Shown here piece after piece: positions 27,959-34,979 of a DNA stretch of 64,000 bases; within the stretch, counting starts at the first letter, position 1, and each line of letters starts with the position of its first letter. This DNA comes from Roseiarcus sp963758335 (GTDB lineage: Bacteria > Pseudomonadota > Alphaproteobacteria > Rhizobiales > Beijerinckiaceae). The DNA lies in contig CAVWVF010000001.1 of the NCBI GenBank assembly GCA_963758335.1, positions 434,001-498,000 on the forward strand. The letters run 5' to 3'. The notes beneath the pieces were generated by a model. The model searched no databases and had not been told where the DNA came from. It saw nothing but the letters and a program-made list of their open reading frames with translations. Position numbers and translations under genes: made by a program.

Positions 27959-29114
27959 CGCTCTTATTGCAATGTGTGTTGACATGAGCGATAAAGGCTC
28001 TGGGCATTTTGGGGGCGAAGATGAAGCCGTCGGATTTCGCGGGATGGCTGGCCGCGCTGTCGTCGTTGAGTGCGGCGCAGCGCCGTGTCGTGTTTCGCGA
28101 GCTCGCGCTCGCGGAAGCTGACGATCCCTGTGAGGAGGGCGTCGAGATCTGCGAACCGAGGTCTGCGGCGGGGGACGCGAAGAGGGCCGAGGAGCGCAGC
28201 GATGCGGTTGCGGCGACGCTTTCCGCATCGGGCGAGCGCGATATTTTCCGGGAAATCGCAAAGGGGCGTTATTCGCGGACGGGATGTCCGCGCTGCGGCG
28301 CGCTCGATGTCCGGCCCTGGGGTGAGGCGAGAGGTTTGCCGCGCTATCGCTGCGTGGAATGCCGCAGGACTTTCAATCCGTTCACCGGCACTCCGGTGGC
28401 CGGCCTGCACAACAAGGATCGCTGGTTCGATCAGGCGCGAGCCCTGATCGAAGGGGAGAGCCTCGCCAAGGCGGCCGACCGCTGCCAGATCCACCCGAGC
28501 ACCGCCTTCCGATGGCGGCATCGGTTTCTCGCCGCTCTCAACCTCGACAAACCCAAGAGCCTTTCGGGCATCGTCGAGGCCGATGAAACATTCATACTCG
28601 AGTCCTTAAAGGGTCGGCGGGGCGGCCTCGCCAGGCCCGCGCGCCGCCGCGGCGGCAAAGCCGCCAAGCGCGGCCTCTCGGCCGAGCAGATTCCCGTCGT
28701 CGTGGCTCGCGACCGCAGCGGCGCCACGTTCGACGCCGTCCTGTCCCGCCTCGACGCCGCCAGCCTAAAAGAAGCGTTCGGCGAACGAATTCCGCCTTCA
28801 ACCGATTTCTGCTGCGACGGCGGCTCGGCCATCACCGCTTTCGCCAAGCGGGCCAAGCTCAAAGTCCATGTCCTACCCGCGCCCGGCAACCCCAAGCCCG
28901 AAGAATCGCAGTTCCATATAAACAACGTCAACGCCTACCACGGACGCCTCAAAGAGTGGATGCGACGCTTCCACGGCGTCGCCACCGAAAACCTTCCCAC
29001 GTACCTGAGTTGGCGCCGAACCCTCGAAGCCATGCCCGCCGATGGCGGCCCGGCTCCCTGGATCGCCGCCGCTGCCGGACTCGGACCGTATCAACACGAA
29101 ACACAATAAGAGCG
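27959..29114 (+). mobile_element. IS1595-family element in an A-tract
   Basis: A 1156-bp element with terminal inverted repeats CGCTCTTATTG (27959-27969) and CAATAAGAGCG (29104-29114). Eight A residues directly flank each end (27951-27958 and 29115-29122), consistent with the 8-bp target duplication of IS1595 elements. It lies 23 bp from the end of IS66 copy 2. The transposase is intact, so this may be an active element. Confidence 0.87.
28021..29109 (+). CDS. IS1595-family transposase
   Basis: 362 residues. The N-terminal zinc ribbon CPRCGALDVRPWG..YRCVEC is followed by the segment RTFNPFTGTPVAGLHNKDRW typical of IS1595/ISXO2 transposases. A helix-turn-helix KAADRCQIHPSTAFRWRHRF comes next. 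The DDE-like catalytic domain has GIVEADETFILESLKG (first acidic residues), STDFCCDGGSAITAFAK (second) and NNVNAYHGRLKEWMRRF (His/Asn-containing end). ATG 28021 was preferred over TTG 28009. No frame damage. Confidence 0.9.
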   Translation: MKPSDFAGWLAALSSLSAAQRRVVFRELALAEADDPCEEGVEICEPRSAAGDAKRAEERSDAVAATLSASGERDIFREIAKGRYSRTGCPRCGALDVRPWGEARGLPRYRCVECRRTFNPFTGTPVAGLHNKDRWFDQARALIEGESLAKAADRCQIHPSTAFRWRHRFLAALNLDKPKSLSGIVEADETFILESLKGRRGGLARPARRRGGKAAKRGLSAEQIPVVVARDRSGATFDAVLSRLDAASLKEAFGERIPPSTDFCCDGGSAITAFAKRAKLKVHVLPAPGNPKPEESQFHINNVNAYHGRLKEWMRRFHGVATENLPTYLSWRRTLEAMPADGGPAPWIAAAAGLGPYQHETQ

Positions 29115-29122
29115 AAAAAAAA

Positions 29123-29753
29123 TTCATCGCCCCTTTTCCGCGCCAGCGCGCTATCGGGCACGGGCGCTCGGGGGATGATCTAAAACCATCACGGCCTTGC
29201 CCTTTCATGAGCATTTATTCTCTCTGACCAATTCCATGCGCGCGACTGGCGGGACGAACGCCAAACTCCAAAGCCCACCTTGGGAGTTACTTTTGAGGAA
29301 GCCCGCACGGCCGGGTCTCAAAACGGACGGTTCCCATTCCCGGCCTCATCCTGAGCCTGTCGAAGGACGCTCCAGTTCGCGCGCACGGGAAGATCCTTTC
29401 GTTCGAACAAACATAGAACAACGCCGCGCTGTCGTCAAGAATTTTCACCAACGATGGAAGGGTGGCGGGCGCGTGACAGACGCGGCGCCGGACAGGCGCC
29501 GCCGGCGCGCCGGGGCACTGCGGAGGTCGCCCGAAGGCGGTCGCGGAGCGCCGCTTTGGGCCGGGTAGCACGGAAGCTGATCGCGAGGAACAGGGAACTT
29601 TTTCGCGGGAACAGGGAAGCATTTTGGTAAGAACAGGGAACTGCACGTCGTCCGCGGCGCGTCGCGCCGATTCAGCCGGATCGTGTGCGGAGGCCGCGTT
29701 GATTGCGGCGCGCGTGAGCCAGACCGGCCAGACTCTATGGTTCGGGTCAGTCC
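29123..29753. other. Gene-free stretch with repeats
   Basis: No supported gene. It contains a half-site of the CCTCA.CCTGAG/TCGAAGG repeat (29344-29370) and the dispersed repeat at 29405-29645. Open frames here are low-complexity and overlap the repeat. Confidence 0.6.
29405..29645 (+). repeat. Dispersed repeat, locus A, with CAGGGAA boxes
   Basis: Shares ordered blocks with 36777-37014: GAACAAACATAG, AATTTTCAC, GCGGCGCCG, GGCGCCGCCG and GGCGGTCG, then three AACAGGGAA boxes starting at 29589, 29610 and 29632 (spacings 21 and 22). Non-coding; function unknown. Confidence 0.8.
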
Positions 29754-30143
29754 TCAGCGGCCGATCGCGAGCTTAGCGATGTAGCCCGATCGCGTTTCCC
29801 CCGCCGCCCGCGCCTCGTCGTCGAGCCGCCGCAGGATGCGGCGCGGCAGCGTGATATTGACCCGCTCGACCGTGTCGTCGAGCGCGGCGGGATCGACGGT
29901 GGCGAGCGAGAGAATCCAGCCGGAATATTCGGGCCTCGCCCGGATCGCTTCCAACGGAGAGGGCGGGGGAACCGCCTCCCCGGCGTCGAGCGCGGCGTCG
30001 ATCCAGGCGAGTCCGGCCTCTTCCGCGCCCGCGATGGCCTCCTCCAGCGTCTCTCCCGCCGAGAAGCAACCGGGGAGGTCCGGGATGACGACGCCGTAAT
30101 CGGACCCTTCGGTCCTTGGTTCGATGGCGATCGGATAGCGCAT
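29754..30143 (-). CDS. hicB: HicB-family antitoxin
   Basis: 129 residues. The partial RNase-H-fold domain MRYPIAIEPRTEGSDYGVVI, PDLPGCFSAGETLEEAIAGA and EEAGLAWIDAALD is typical of HicB. The C-terminus NITLPRRILRRLDDEARAAG is a ribbon-helix-helix DNA-binding domain. It neutralises HicA and represses the operon. The start is 2 bp after the hicA stop. Intact. Confidence 0.92.
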   Translation of the reverse strand: MRYPIAIEPRTEGSDYGVVIPDLPGCFSAGETLEEAIAGAEEAGLAWIDAALDAGEAVPPPSPLEAIRARPEYSGWILSLATVDPAALDDTVERVNITLPRRILRRLDDEARAAGETRSGYIAKLAIGR

Positions 30144-30145
30144 GA

Positions 30146-30325
30146 TCAAAGCCCTGCCTGCTTGCGGATCGCGGCGACGAGGCCGACACCGAGTTCGCGT
30201 TTGGGATGTGGAACGACCACGATCCCGCGGCGACGCGGATGGACGAAGACATGGTGGGACCCTCGAACGCGCTTCAGGATCCAGCCGGCCTTCTCCAATT
30301 CGCGAATAAGGTCGGCGCTCCGCAT
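30146..30325 (-). CDS. hicA: HicA-family mRNA interferase toxin
   Basis: 59 residues, dsRBD-like fold. MRSADLIRELEKAGWILKRV is followed by the catalytic motif RGSHHVFVHP (active His) and IVVVPHPKRELGVGLVAAIR. HicA-type toxins cleave mRNA independently of the ribosome. Start ATG 30325 was preferred over upstream in-frame codons because it matches the family N-terminus and follows the operator by 3 bp. First gene of the hicAB operon; intact and probably functional. Confidence 0.92.
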   Translation of the reverse strand: MRSADLIRELEKAGWILKRVRGSHHVFVHPRRRGIVVVPHPKRELGVGLVAAIRKQAGL

Positions 30326-30328
30326 CAA

Positions 30329-30343
30329 TGTGTATAATACACA
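30329..30343. promoter_or_regulatory. Palindromic operator/promoter of hicAB
   Basis: TGTGTATAATACACA is a perfect 7-1-7 palindrome ending 3 bp before the hicA start, and it contains a TATAAT/TATTAT -10-like core. It is a likely binding site for the HicB ribbon-helix-helix domain, giving autoregulation. Confidence 0.6.
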
Positions 30344-30420
30344 CAACCAGCGAAATCGGTCAAGCGCCACCCTTCAGGAGCCGCGCTCCTCGTGCGCGGC
30401 TACAGGGGCCGGAGCGGGCG

Positions 30421-30784
30421 CTACAGCGCGACCCGCATCGACACTTCGAACCCGTGGTAGTCGGCGCGCAGGCCCTCCTCATCGCGATCCAGCAGGCCTG
30501 CCGCTTCAAGCGCCTCCACATCTTCATGCACCCGGCGATAGTCGCGGCCCAGCGTCTGCGCGAGCGCGGATGCTCTTGGCCGGCGCACGGTGAAGATGAC
30601 GCAGCAATTCGAGCCGCTTGGGAGAGAGCGTTCGCACCATCGTCTCCCAACTCTCGAAGCCAATATGGACTTCCGCATTCTCTCCGGTCAGTTCGCCGCG
30701 TTCCGCCCGACGCCACGCGTCAACCACGCGCTCCCCGATCCTATCGAGGCTGTCGGCGACATGAACACGAATTGCTTTGCTCAT
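30421..30784 (-). pseudogene. HVO_A0114/TumA-like antitoxin, copy 2, frameshifted
   Basis: Paralogue of 25296-25660. MSKAIRVHVADSLDRIGERV, NAEVHIGFESWETMVRTLSP and KRLELLRHLHRAPAKSIRA are in one frame. Near 30555 the sequence CGCGCTCGCG lacks bases relative to a CGCGCGCTCGCG-type sequence, and the remainder lies in another frame: LAQTLGRDYRRVHEDVEALE, AAGLLDRDEEGLRADYHGFE and VSMRVAL. The start overlaps the toxin stop. It is broken at a different site from copy 1. Confidence 0.75.
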
Positions 30785-31080
30785 CGCTTGCTCTCCGAAC
30801 GGATTCGCTCCACCTCGGCCATAAAGTCAGCGGTCAACTTCTCGACGGCCTTCAAAGACATAAGCGCTCTCGATCCCGCGGATGTGCTTATGATCACCCT
30901 TTCCGCGCTCTTATCGAAAAGAACCAGCCGCTCTCCCGGCCGCCCGTAGAAAAAGGAATACTTGAACCGGTGTTTTGAGGGCGGCACGGATTCCGCGACG
31001 CGCCAGACGCGGATGACCAGGAACGAGCCATCGTCGGACACAGGCGGATGCAAAGTGTTTGCATCAACCCATGTTTGATG
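30781..31080 (-). pseudogene. TumE-family (DUF6516) toxin, copy 2, truncated and shifted
   Basis: The open frame reads SDDGSFLVIRVWRVAESVPP, SKHRFKYSFFYGRPGERLVL and FDK, then a shifted stretch, then VEKLTADFMAEVERIRSESK. The core expected as ERGKGDHKHIRGIESAYVFE is present only in another frame. A missing base after FDK is therefore compensated by another indel near 30860, replacing the conserved core with unrelated residues. No ATG lies upstream in frame; the 5' end abuts the multi-copy gene at 31151-32770, so the start was probably lost there. Confidence 0.7.
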
Positions 31081-31150
31081 GTAGTTTAGATTCTTATCTG
31101 AGGGATCATAGACAAGACGAGTCGAACATTGTCATTGAGGCGCGGGGCGA

Positions 31151-32770
31151 TCAAGCTGCAGCCAAGAGATCGACGACGCGTTGGATGGCGGTGTCGGCGC
31201 GGTGATAGGCGGCTTCGAGCCGGCTGTCTGGACGGTGTTGCGGGTCCGGCCGGTGATGGAAGCGGCTGTTGGCGAGGGGGCCGCACAGGCGCTTGTGGAA
31301 GAAGAGGAAGAGGAGGGCGACTTGGACGCCCTTGGGTGAGAGCCGGTAGGCGTAGCGCGAGCCGTCGCGCTCGATCAGGCCGTGTCCCTTGAGCTTGCGC
31401 AAGTCGTAGCGGAGCTGGTTCAGGCGGTAGGTCTTCTCAGAGAGGTCGAAGGTGTCGAGGACGGCTTGATGGATCTGCCGGGCCGTCCAGCCGCCGATCT
31501 GAGGACCGCCATGCAGGAGGACCTCGAACAGGCGGATGATGCGCGGCTCGTGGATCTTGAGGCCGGGATAACGCACCGCGCCGATCGTGATCGGATGGGC
31601 GAGGCGCTGCAGCAGCGGGAAATCGACATGCACGTTGAGCCACTCGGCCTGGAAGCCGGCGAAGCGATCAGGGATCAGCTGGAAGGTGGTCCGCACGGCA
31701 TCGAGATGGTCGAGCCCCTTCTTGAGGCCGAAGTCGGCGAGATTGTTGGAGACCAATTCGTTGCGCAGAAAGGTCAGGAACTTCTCATACTGTTTGAGGA
31801 AGCCGCTCTTGAAGTAGGCGTGGAAGACATGATGGCCGTGCTCGATCTGGTCGATGACGGTGGCCAGCTTGCCATGCATCCGGCGACTGACCCGCTTGCC
31901 GAAGATCGTGGCGATCTTGTCGGCGCTGAGCCGCCACAGGCCGAGTTCGCAGCTGCGCTCGAATAGCTTGTGGATGGGAAAGTGACGCCTGAAGATGAAG
32001 TTGCGGCAGTACTCGATCTGGGAGATGGCGTAGAAGCGTGACAGGTTGAGCTTGGCGCGCTCCTTCTTTGTGAACTTCGGTCCGATGATCAGGGTCCAGT
32101 AGTCGAGGCGCCGGCGAATGATCTCTGGGCTCAGCCGGTCGGCCGACGCCTGCAGCGCCGCTGCATCGTCGACGGCGAGGAAAGCGTTGTCATGCTTGCG
32201 GAAGCCGATCCCCGCGCGCTTCAGCTCCTGCTCGATGAAGCTGTGGCCGTTGAGATAGTAGGCGGTCTGGAAAGGGAAGAAGGAAGCCACCCGCACAACC
32301 ATCGGTCCGAGCGCCTCGTCGCGGACATAGAAGTAGTAATGCGTGAAGCGGCTGCGCTGGTGCGCGACGATGCGGTAGTGCGGGTCCTTGGCCGGGTACT
32401 TCGGCAGGCTGATGCGGAAGGTCGGCCCTTGCTCCATGCTCTTGAAGATGAAGTAGACACCGTAGGCATTGCGCTTCTCCATGCGGCGCAGCCACCGCAG
32501 CACGTGGTCCTCCTTGCGTACCCCCTTCTCGGCCCATTCGATCGGGATCGCGTGATTGCGCGCGTAGGCTTCCACCCAATTCTGGTAATCGGCCGTCCGC
32601 TGGCTCAGCGCCTCCTTGCTGACCTCCGCCACCCCGACGATCTCACGGAAGAAGTGGACGACCAGCTCGGGCCGCGACAGCGCCGTCAGATAGCCGCGAA
32701 TGACAATCCGGTCGAAGCAGTGATAGACGAAGACCAAGAAGTCGCCGAACAGCTTGGTGAACAAATCCAT
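31151..32770 (-). CDS. Multi-copy uncharacterised 539-residue protein (FDRIVIRGYL family), copy 1
   Basis: I recognise this as a type of large 'hypothetical protein' common in soil bacteria, with a characteristic FDRxVxRGxL N-terminal motif, but I know of no function. N-terminus MDLFTKLFGDFLVFVYHCFD then RIVIRGYLTALSRPELVVHF. The middle is basic and aromatic-rich with FRISLPKYPAKDPHYRIVAH, RSRFTHYYFYVRDEALGPMV and RKHDNAFLAVDDAAALQASA. The C-terminus TYRLNQLRYDLRKLKGHGLI, ERDGSRYAYRLSPKGVQVAL looks like a winged helix. No transposase DDE motif or membrane helix is obvious. A second copy starts at 63609. ATG 32770 was chosen because identity between copies is coding from there. Confidence 0.8.
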   Translation of the reverse strand: MDLFTKLFGDFLVFVYHCFDRIVIRGYLTALSRPELVVHFFREIVGVAEVSKEALSQRTADYQNWVEAYARNHAIPIEWAEKGVRKEDHVLRWLRRMEKRNAYGVYFIFKSMEQGPTFRISLPKYPAKDPHYRIVAHQRSRFTHYYFYVRDEALGPMVVRVASFFPFQTAYYLNGHSFIEQELKRAGIGFRKHDNAFLAVDDAAALQASADRLSPEIIRRRLDYWTLIIGPKFTKKERAKLNLSRFYAISQIEYCRNFIFRRHFPIHKLFERSCELGLWRLSADKIATIFGKRVSRRMHGKLATVIDQIEHGHHVFHAYFKSGFLKQYEKFLTFLRNELVSNNLADFGLKKGLDHLDAVRTTFQLIPDRFAGFQAEWLNVHVDFPLLQRLAHPITIGAVRYPGLKIHEPRIIRLFEVLLHGGPQIGGWTARQIHQAVLDTFDLSEKTYRLNQLRYDLRKLKGHGLIERDGSRYAYRLSPKGVQVALLFLFFHKRLCGPLANSRFHHRPDPQHRPDSRLEAAYHRADTAIQRVVDLLAAA

Positions 32771-32822
32771 GACAGCCCCCCCCTCGATACCCGGCAGGGA
32801 TCGAAAGGCGATCCGGCGTCGA
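32771..32822 (-). repeat. Conserved leader of the FDRIVIRGYL gene, copy 1
   Basis: The 52 bp before the ATG (from GTCGACGCCGGATCGCC) match 63568-63608 closely, apart from small indels in a G run. Identity stops abruptly at GTCGAC, which marks a repeat boundary. Confidence 0.75.
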
Positions 32823-32834
32823 CCGGGCAAACAG

Positions 32835-32988
32835 ATGGTGGAGGGGAAGAGCTTTCGCCTCGCCGAGGAGGTCCGCTCCATCCAGCGTCGGGCGGCTGAC
32901 CGCCATGGGCGCGTCGTCACTGTTGGTCAGCTGGTCCTGTTCTCTACCGAAACCGGCGACGCCTGGCTGCTCGACCCGTCCGATCAAT
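32835..32988 (+). pseudogene. Fragment of a small conserved protein gene
   Basis: The plus strand reads MVEGKSFRLAEEVRSIQRRA, ADRHGRVVTVGQLVLFSTET and GDAWLLDPSDQ, then homology ends inside the truncated AraC gene. It looks like the N-terminal part of a short conserved hypothetical protein of Hyphomicrobiales (recalled, not checked), lying divergently from the multi-copy gene. Function unknown. Confidence 0.45.
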
Positions 32989-33600
32989 CGCCGCGCCCAT
33001 CTGTTTATCCGCCAGAGCGAAGAGCCATCCGACACCGCCTTTCAGTCCCTCCGCCAGATGCAGCCTGAGCGCCTGAACCAGCATCATGTGGGCGAGGTAT
33101 TGAACAACAAGAAAGCCGCCCGGCTGCGGTTCGCGCAGTTCCTGCATCATCCGCTCCAGCGACCAGCGCAGCGCCGCTTTGTCCGATTCCTCCCGAAGAT
33201 GCACGATCGGCGGCAGCATCCCCAGCAGGATGTCGGCATGCTTGCCGTCAAGAATGAAGTGGCCGCCAACGACAAAGCACGTCCCGCCGCCATTGTACGA
33301 GGCGACGCCGCCATTCGGCTTGGCCTGAAACATCGTGCGGGCGTCGATCGGCGTTAAGGTCAGATCGCTTGCAAGTCGGAAAGGCCGCCCGCGTGGCAGC
33401 AGGAAGCGGTCGCCCGTCTTCAGGTGGACCGGGTCGGAAACGCCCTCGACAGACAGCCAGCATTCGCCGGAAACTACGGCATAGCATTTGATGCCTTCAT
33501 GCGCCGGGAACCGGATGGATACGTCTCCACCCGCGTCAAAGCCGCCGGCCTTGTAACTGCACGGTTTCAAGAGCGACAGGACATCTGAGAGCGGATCCAT
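32989..33600 (-). pseudogene. AraC-type regulator lacking its DNA-binding domain
   Basis: MDPLSDVLSLLKPCSYKAGG, FPAHEGIKCYAVVSGECWLS, HLKTGDRFLLPRGRPFRLAS and GKHADILLGMLPPIVHLREE are the cupin_6 ligand-binding domain of AraC/XylS regulators. The linker VGWLFALADKQMGAAID marks where the two-HTH DNA-binding domain (about 100 residues) should follow. It is replaced by the short conserved-protein fragment. It is divergent from the SDR gene, which such AraC proteins often regulate; regulation is now presumably lost. Confidence 0.85.
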
Positions 33601-33726
33601 CGGCCATCCCGAACGATCGCGAAGATAATACGGACGCTACAGCATAGCTCGTATGTCACGATCTCCTATCTCCTTGATCACGCGGCCGCAAAAGCGGCCA
33701 TTGAACGAAGTCGAGGAGAAGTCATC

Positions 33727-34625
33727 ATGCGTGTTTTCGTCACTGGCGCTACGGGCTTTGTCGGCTCTGCGATCGTTCAGGAGCTCGTCGGCGCGGGACA
33801 TCAGGTGATCGGTCTTGCTCGCTCGGAGGCGGCCGCCAGGGCGCTTGCCGCCGCCGGTGCCGAGGCGCATCGAGGCGATCTCGAAGACCTGGAAAGCCTG
33901 CGCAAGTGAGCCGCGATGTCGGACGGCGTGATTCACGCCGCCTTCATCCACGACCTCTCGAAATTCAAGGCGAACTGTGAGATCGACGGGCGCGCGATCG
34001 AAGCGCTCGGCGCCGCTCTCGCCGGCTCCGACCGCCCGCTGATCGTCACTTCCGGGGTCGCGCTCCTTGCGCCGGGTCGCGTTGCGACCGAAGACAACTC
34101 GCCTCCCGCCCGGTCCGACTCGTACCCCCGATTTTCGGAAGCGGCGGCGGCTTCTTTGGCGGCGCGGGGCGTGCGCACGTCGGCGGTGCGCCTCGCGCCG
34201 TCGGTTCATGGCGACGGCGATCACGGCTTCGTTCCGCGCCTCATCGCCATCGCGCGTGAAAAGGGCGCATCTGCCTATGTGGGCGACGGGTTCAACCGCT
34301 GGCCGGCGGTGCACCGGCTCGACGCGGGTCAACTCTACAGGCTCGCGCTCGAGAAGGGTTCCGCCGGCGCCCGGTATCACGGTGTCGCCGAAGAGGGCGT
34401 GCCGTTCCGGGAGATCGCCGGCGTGATCGGCCGCCGCCTGAACGTGCCGGTCGTCGACAAGTCCCCCGAGGAGGCCGCCGACCATTTTGGCTGGTTCGCG
34501 TATTTCGCAGCGATGGATTGGATGCTCCGGCCTCGAGCGAGCGAACGCGCGAACGGTTGGGGTGGCGGCCGAGGCAGCCTGGGCTCATTGCCGATCTCGA
34601 CCGGCCGCGCTATTTCGAGGCCTGA
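33727..34625 (+). pseudogene. NAD(P)-binding SDR/epimerase, nonsense and frameshift
   Basis: Extended SDR-type protein. MRVFVTGATGFVGSAIVQEL (Rossmann GxxGxxG), LARSEAAARALAAAGAEAHR, GDLEDLESLRK are followed by an in-frame TGA at 33907-33909. The same frame continues after it: MSDGVIHAAFIHDLSKF, RPLIVTSGVALLAPG, SVHGDGDHGFVPRLIAIARE, AYVGDGFNRWPAVHRLDAGQ. Relatives appear to have GGA (Gly) at the stop, so a single G-to-T change explains it. Near 34525 an indel shifts the C-terminus, which ends GLIADLDRPRYFEA in another frame. Two independent lesions make decay likely. Confidence 0.87.
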
Positions 34626-34800
34626 CGGGTCGCCGGCGGTCAAACAAAAAATGTTGGCGATGAGCCGGATCCGTGCTATGTTCATGATACGTTCCATGTT
34701 CGGCGCCGGCGGGAGAAGTCTGCCGGACCTTTCGTCAGAATGATCGGAATTGTGTAGTTCCCAAGCTGGGGCATCGACGGAAACGGGAGCACGCTACAGA

Positions 34801-34917
34801 CCTCACCCTGAGGCCCTTTGCCGAACGGCAAAGGGCCTCGAAGGGTGCTGTCGCAGGCTGGAGCCCACGCCCCCGCCCTTCGAGACGCCTCGCTTCGCGC
34901 GGCTCCTCAGGGTGAGG
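34801..34917. repeat. 117-bp palindromic MITE-like repeat
   Basis: Perfect 13-bp terminal inverted repeats CCTCACCCTGAGG (34801-34813) and CCTCAGGGTGAGG (34905-34917). Inside is a perfect 12-bp stem GGCCCTTTGCCG / CGGCAAAGGGCC (34812-34837) and a further pair CTCGAAGGG (34837-34845) / CCCTTCGAG (34876-34884). It can fold as a multi-arm RNA or cruciform. A half-site occurs at 29344-29370. Confidence 0.85.
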
Positions 34918-34979
34918 GCGTGGGTGGGTCGATGCAGCCGAGCACCCAGCTTGGGAGTTGCGGGAGTTGCAGCTTTTGA

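Noticed and set aside
33907..33909. Selenocysteine or recoding at the in-frame TGA of the SDR gene
   Set aside because: No selenocysteine-insertion hairpin or catalytic role for that position is seen, and the gene has a second frame lesion. A GGA-to-TGA nonsense change is simpler.
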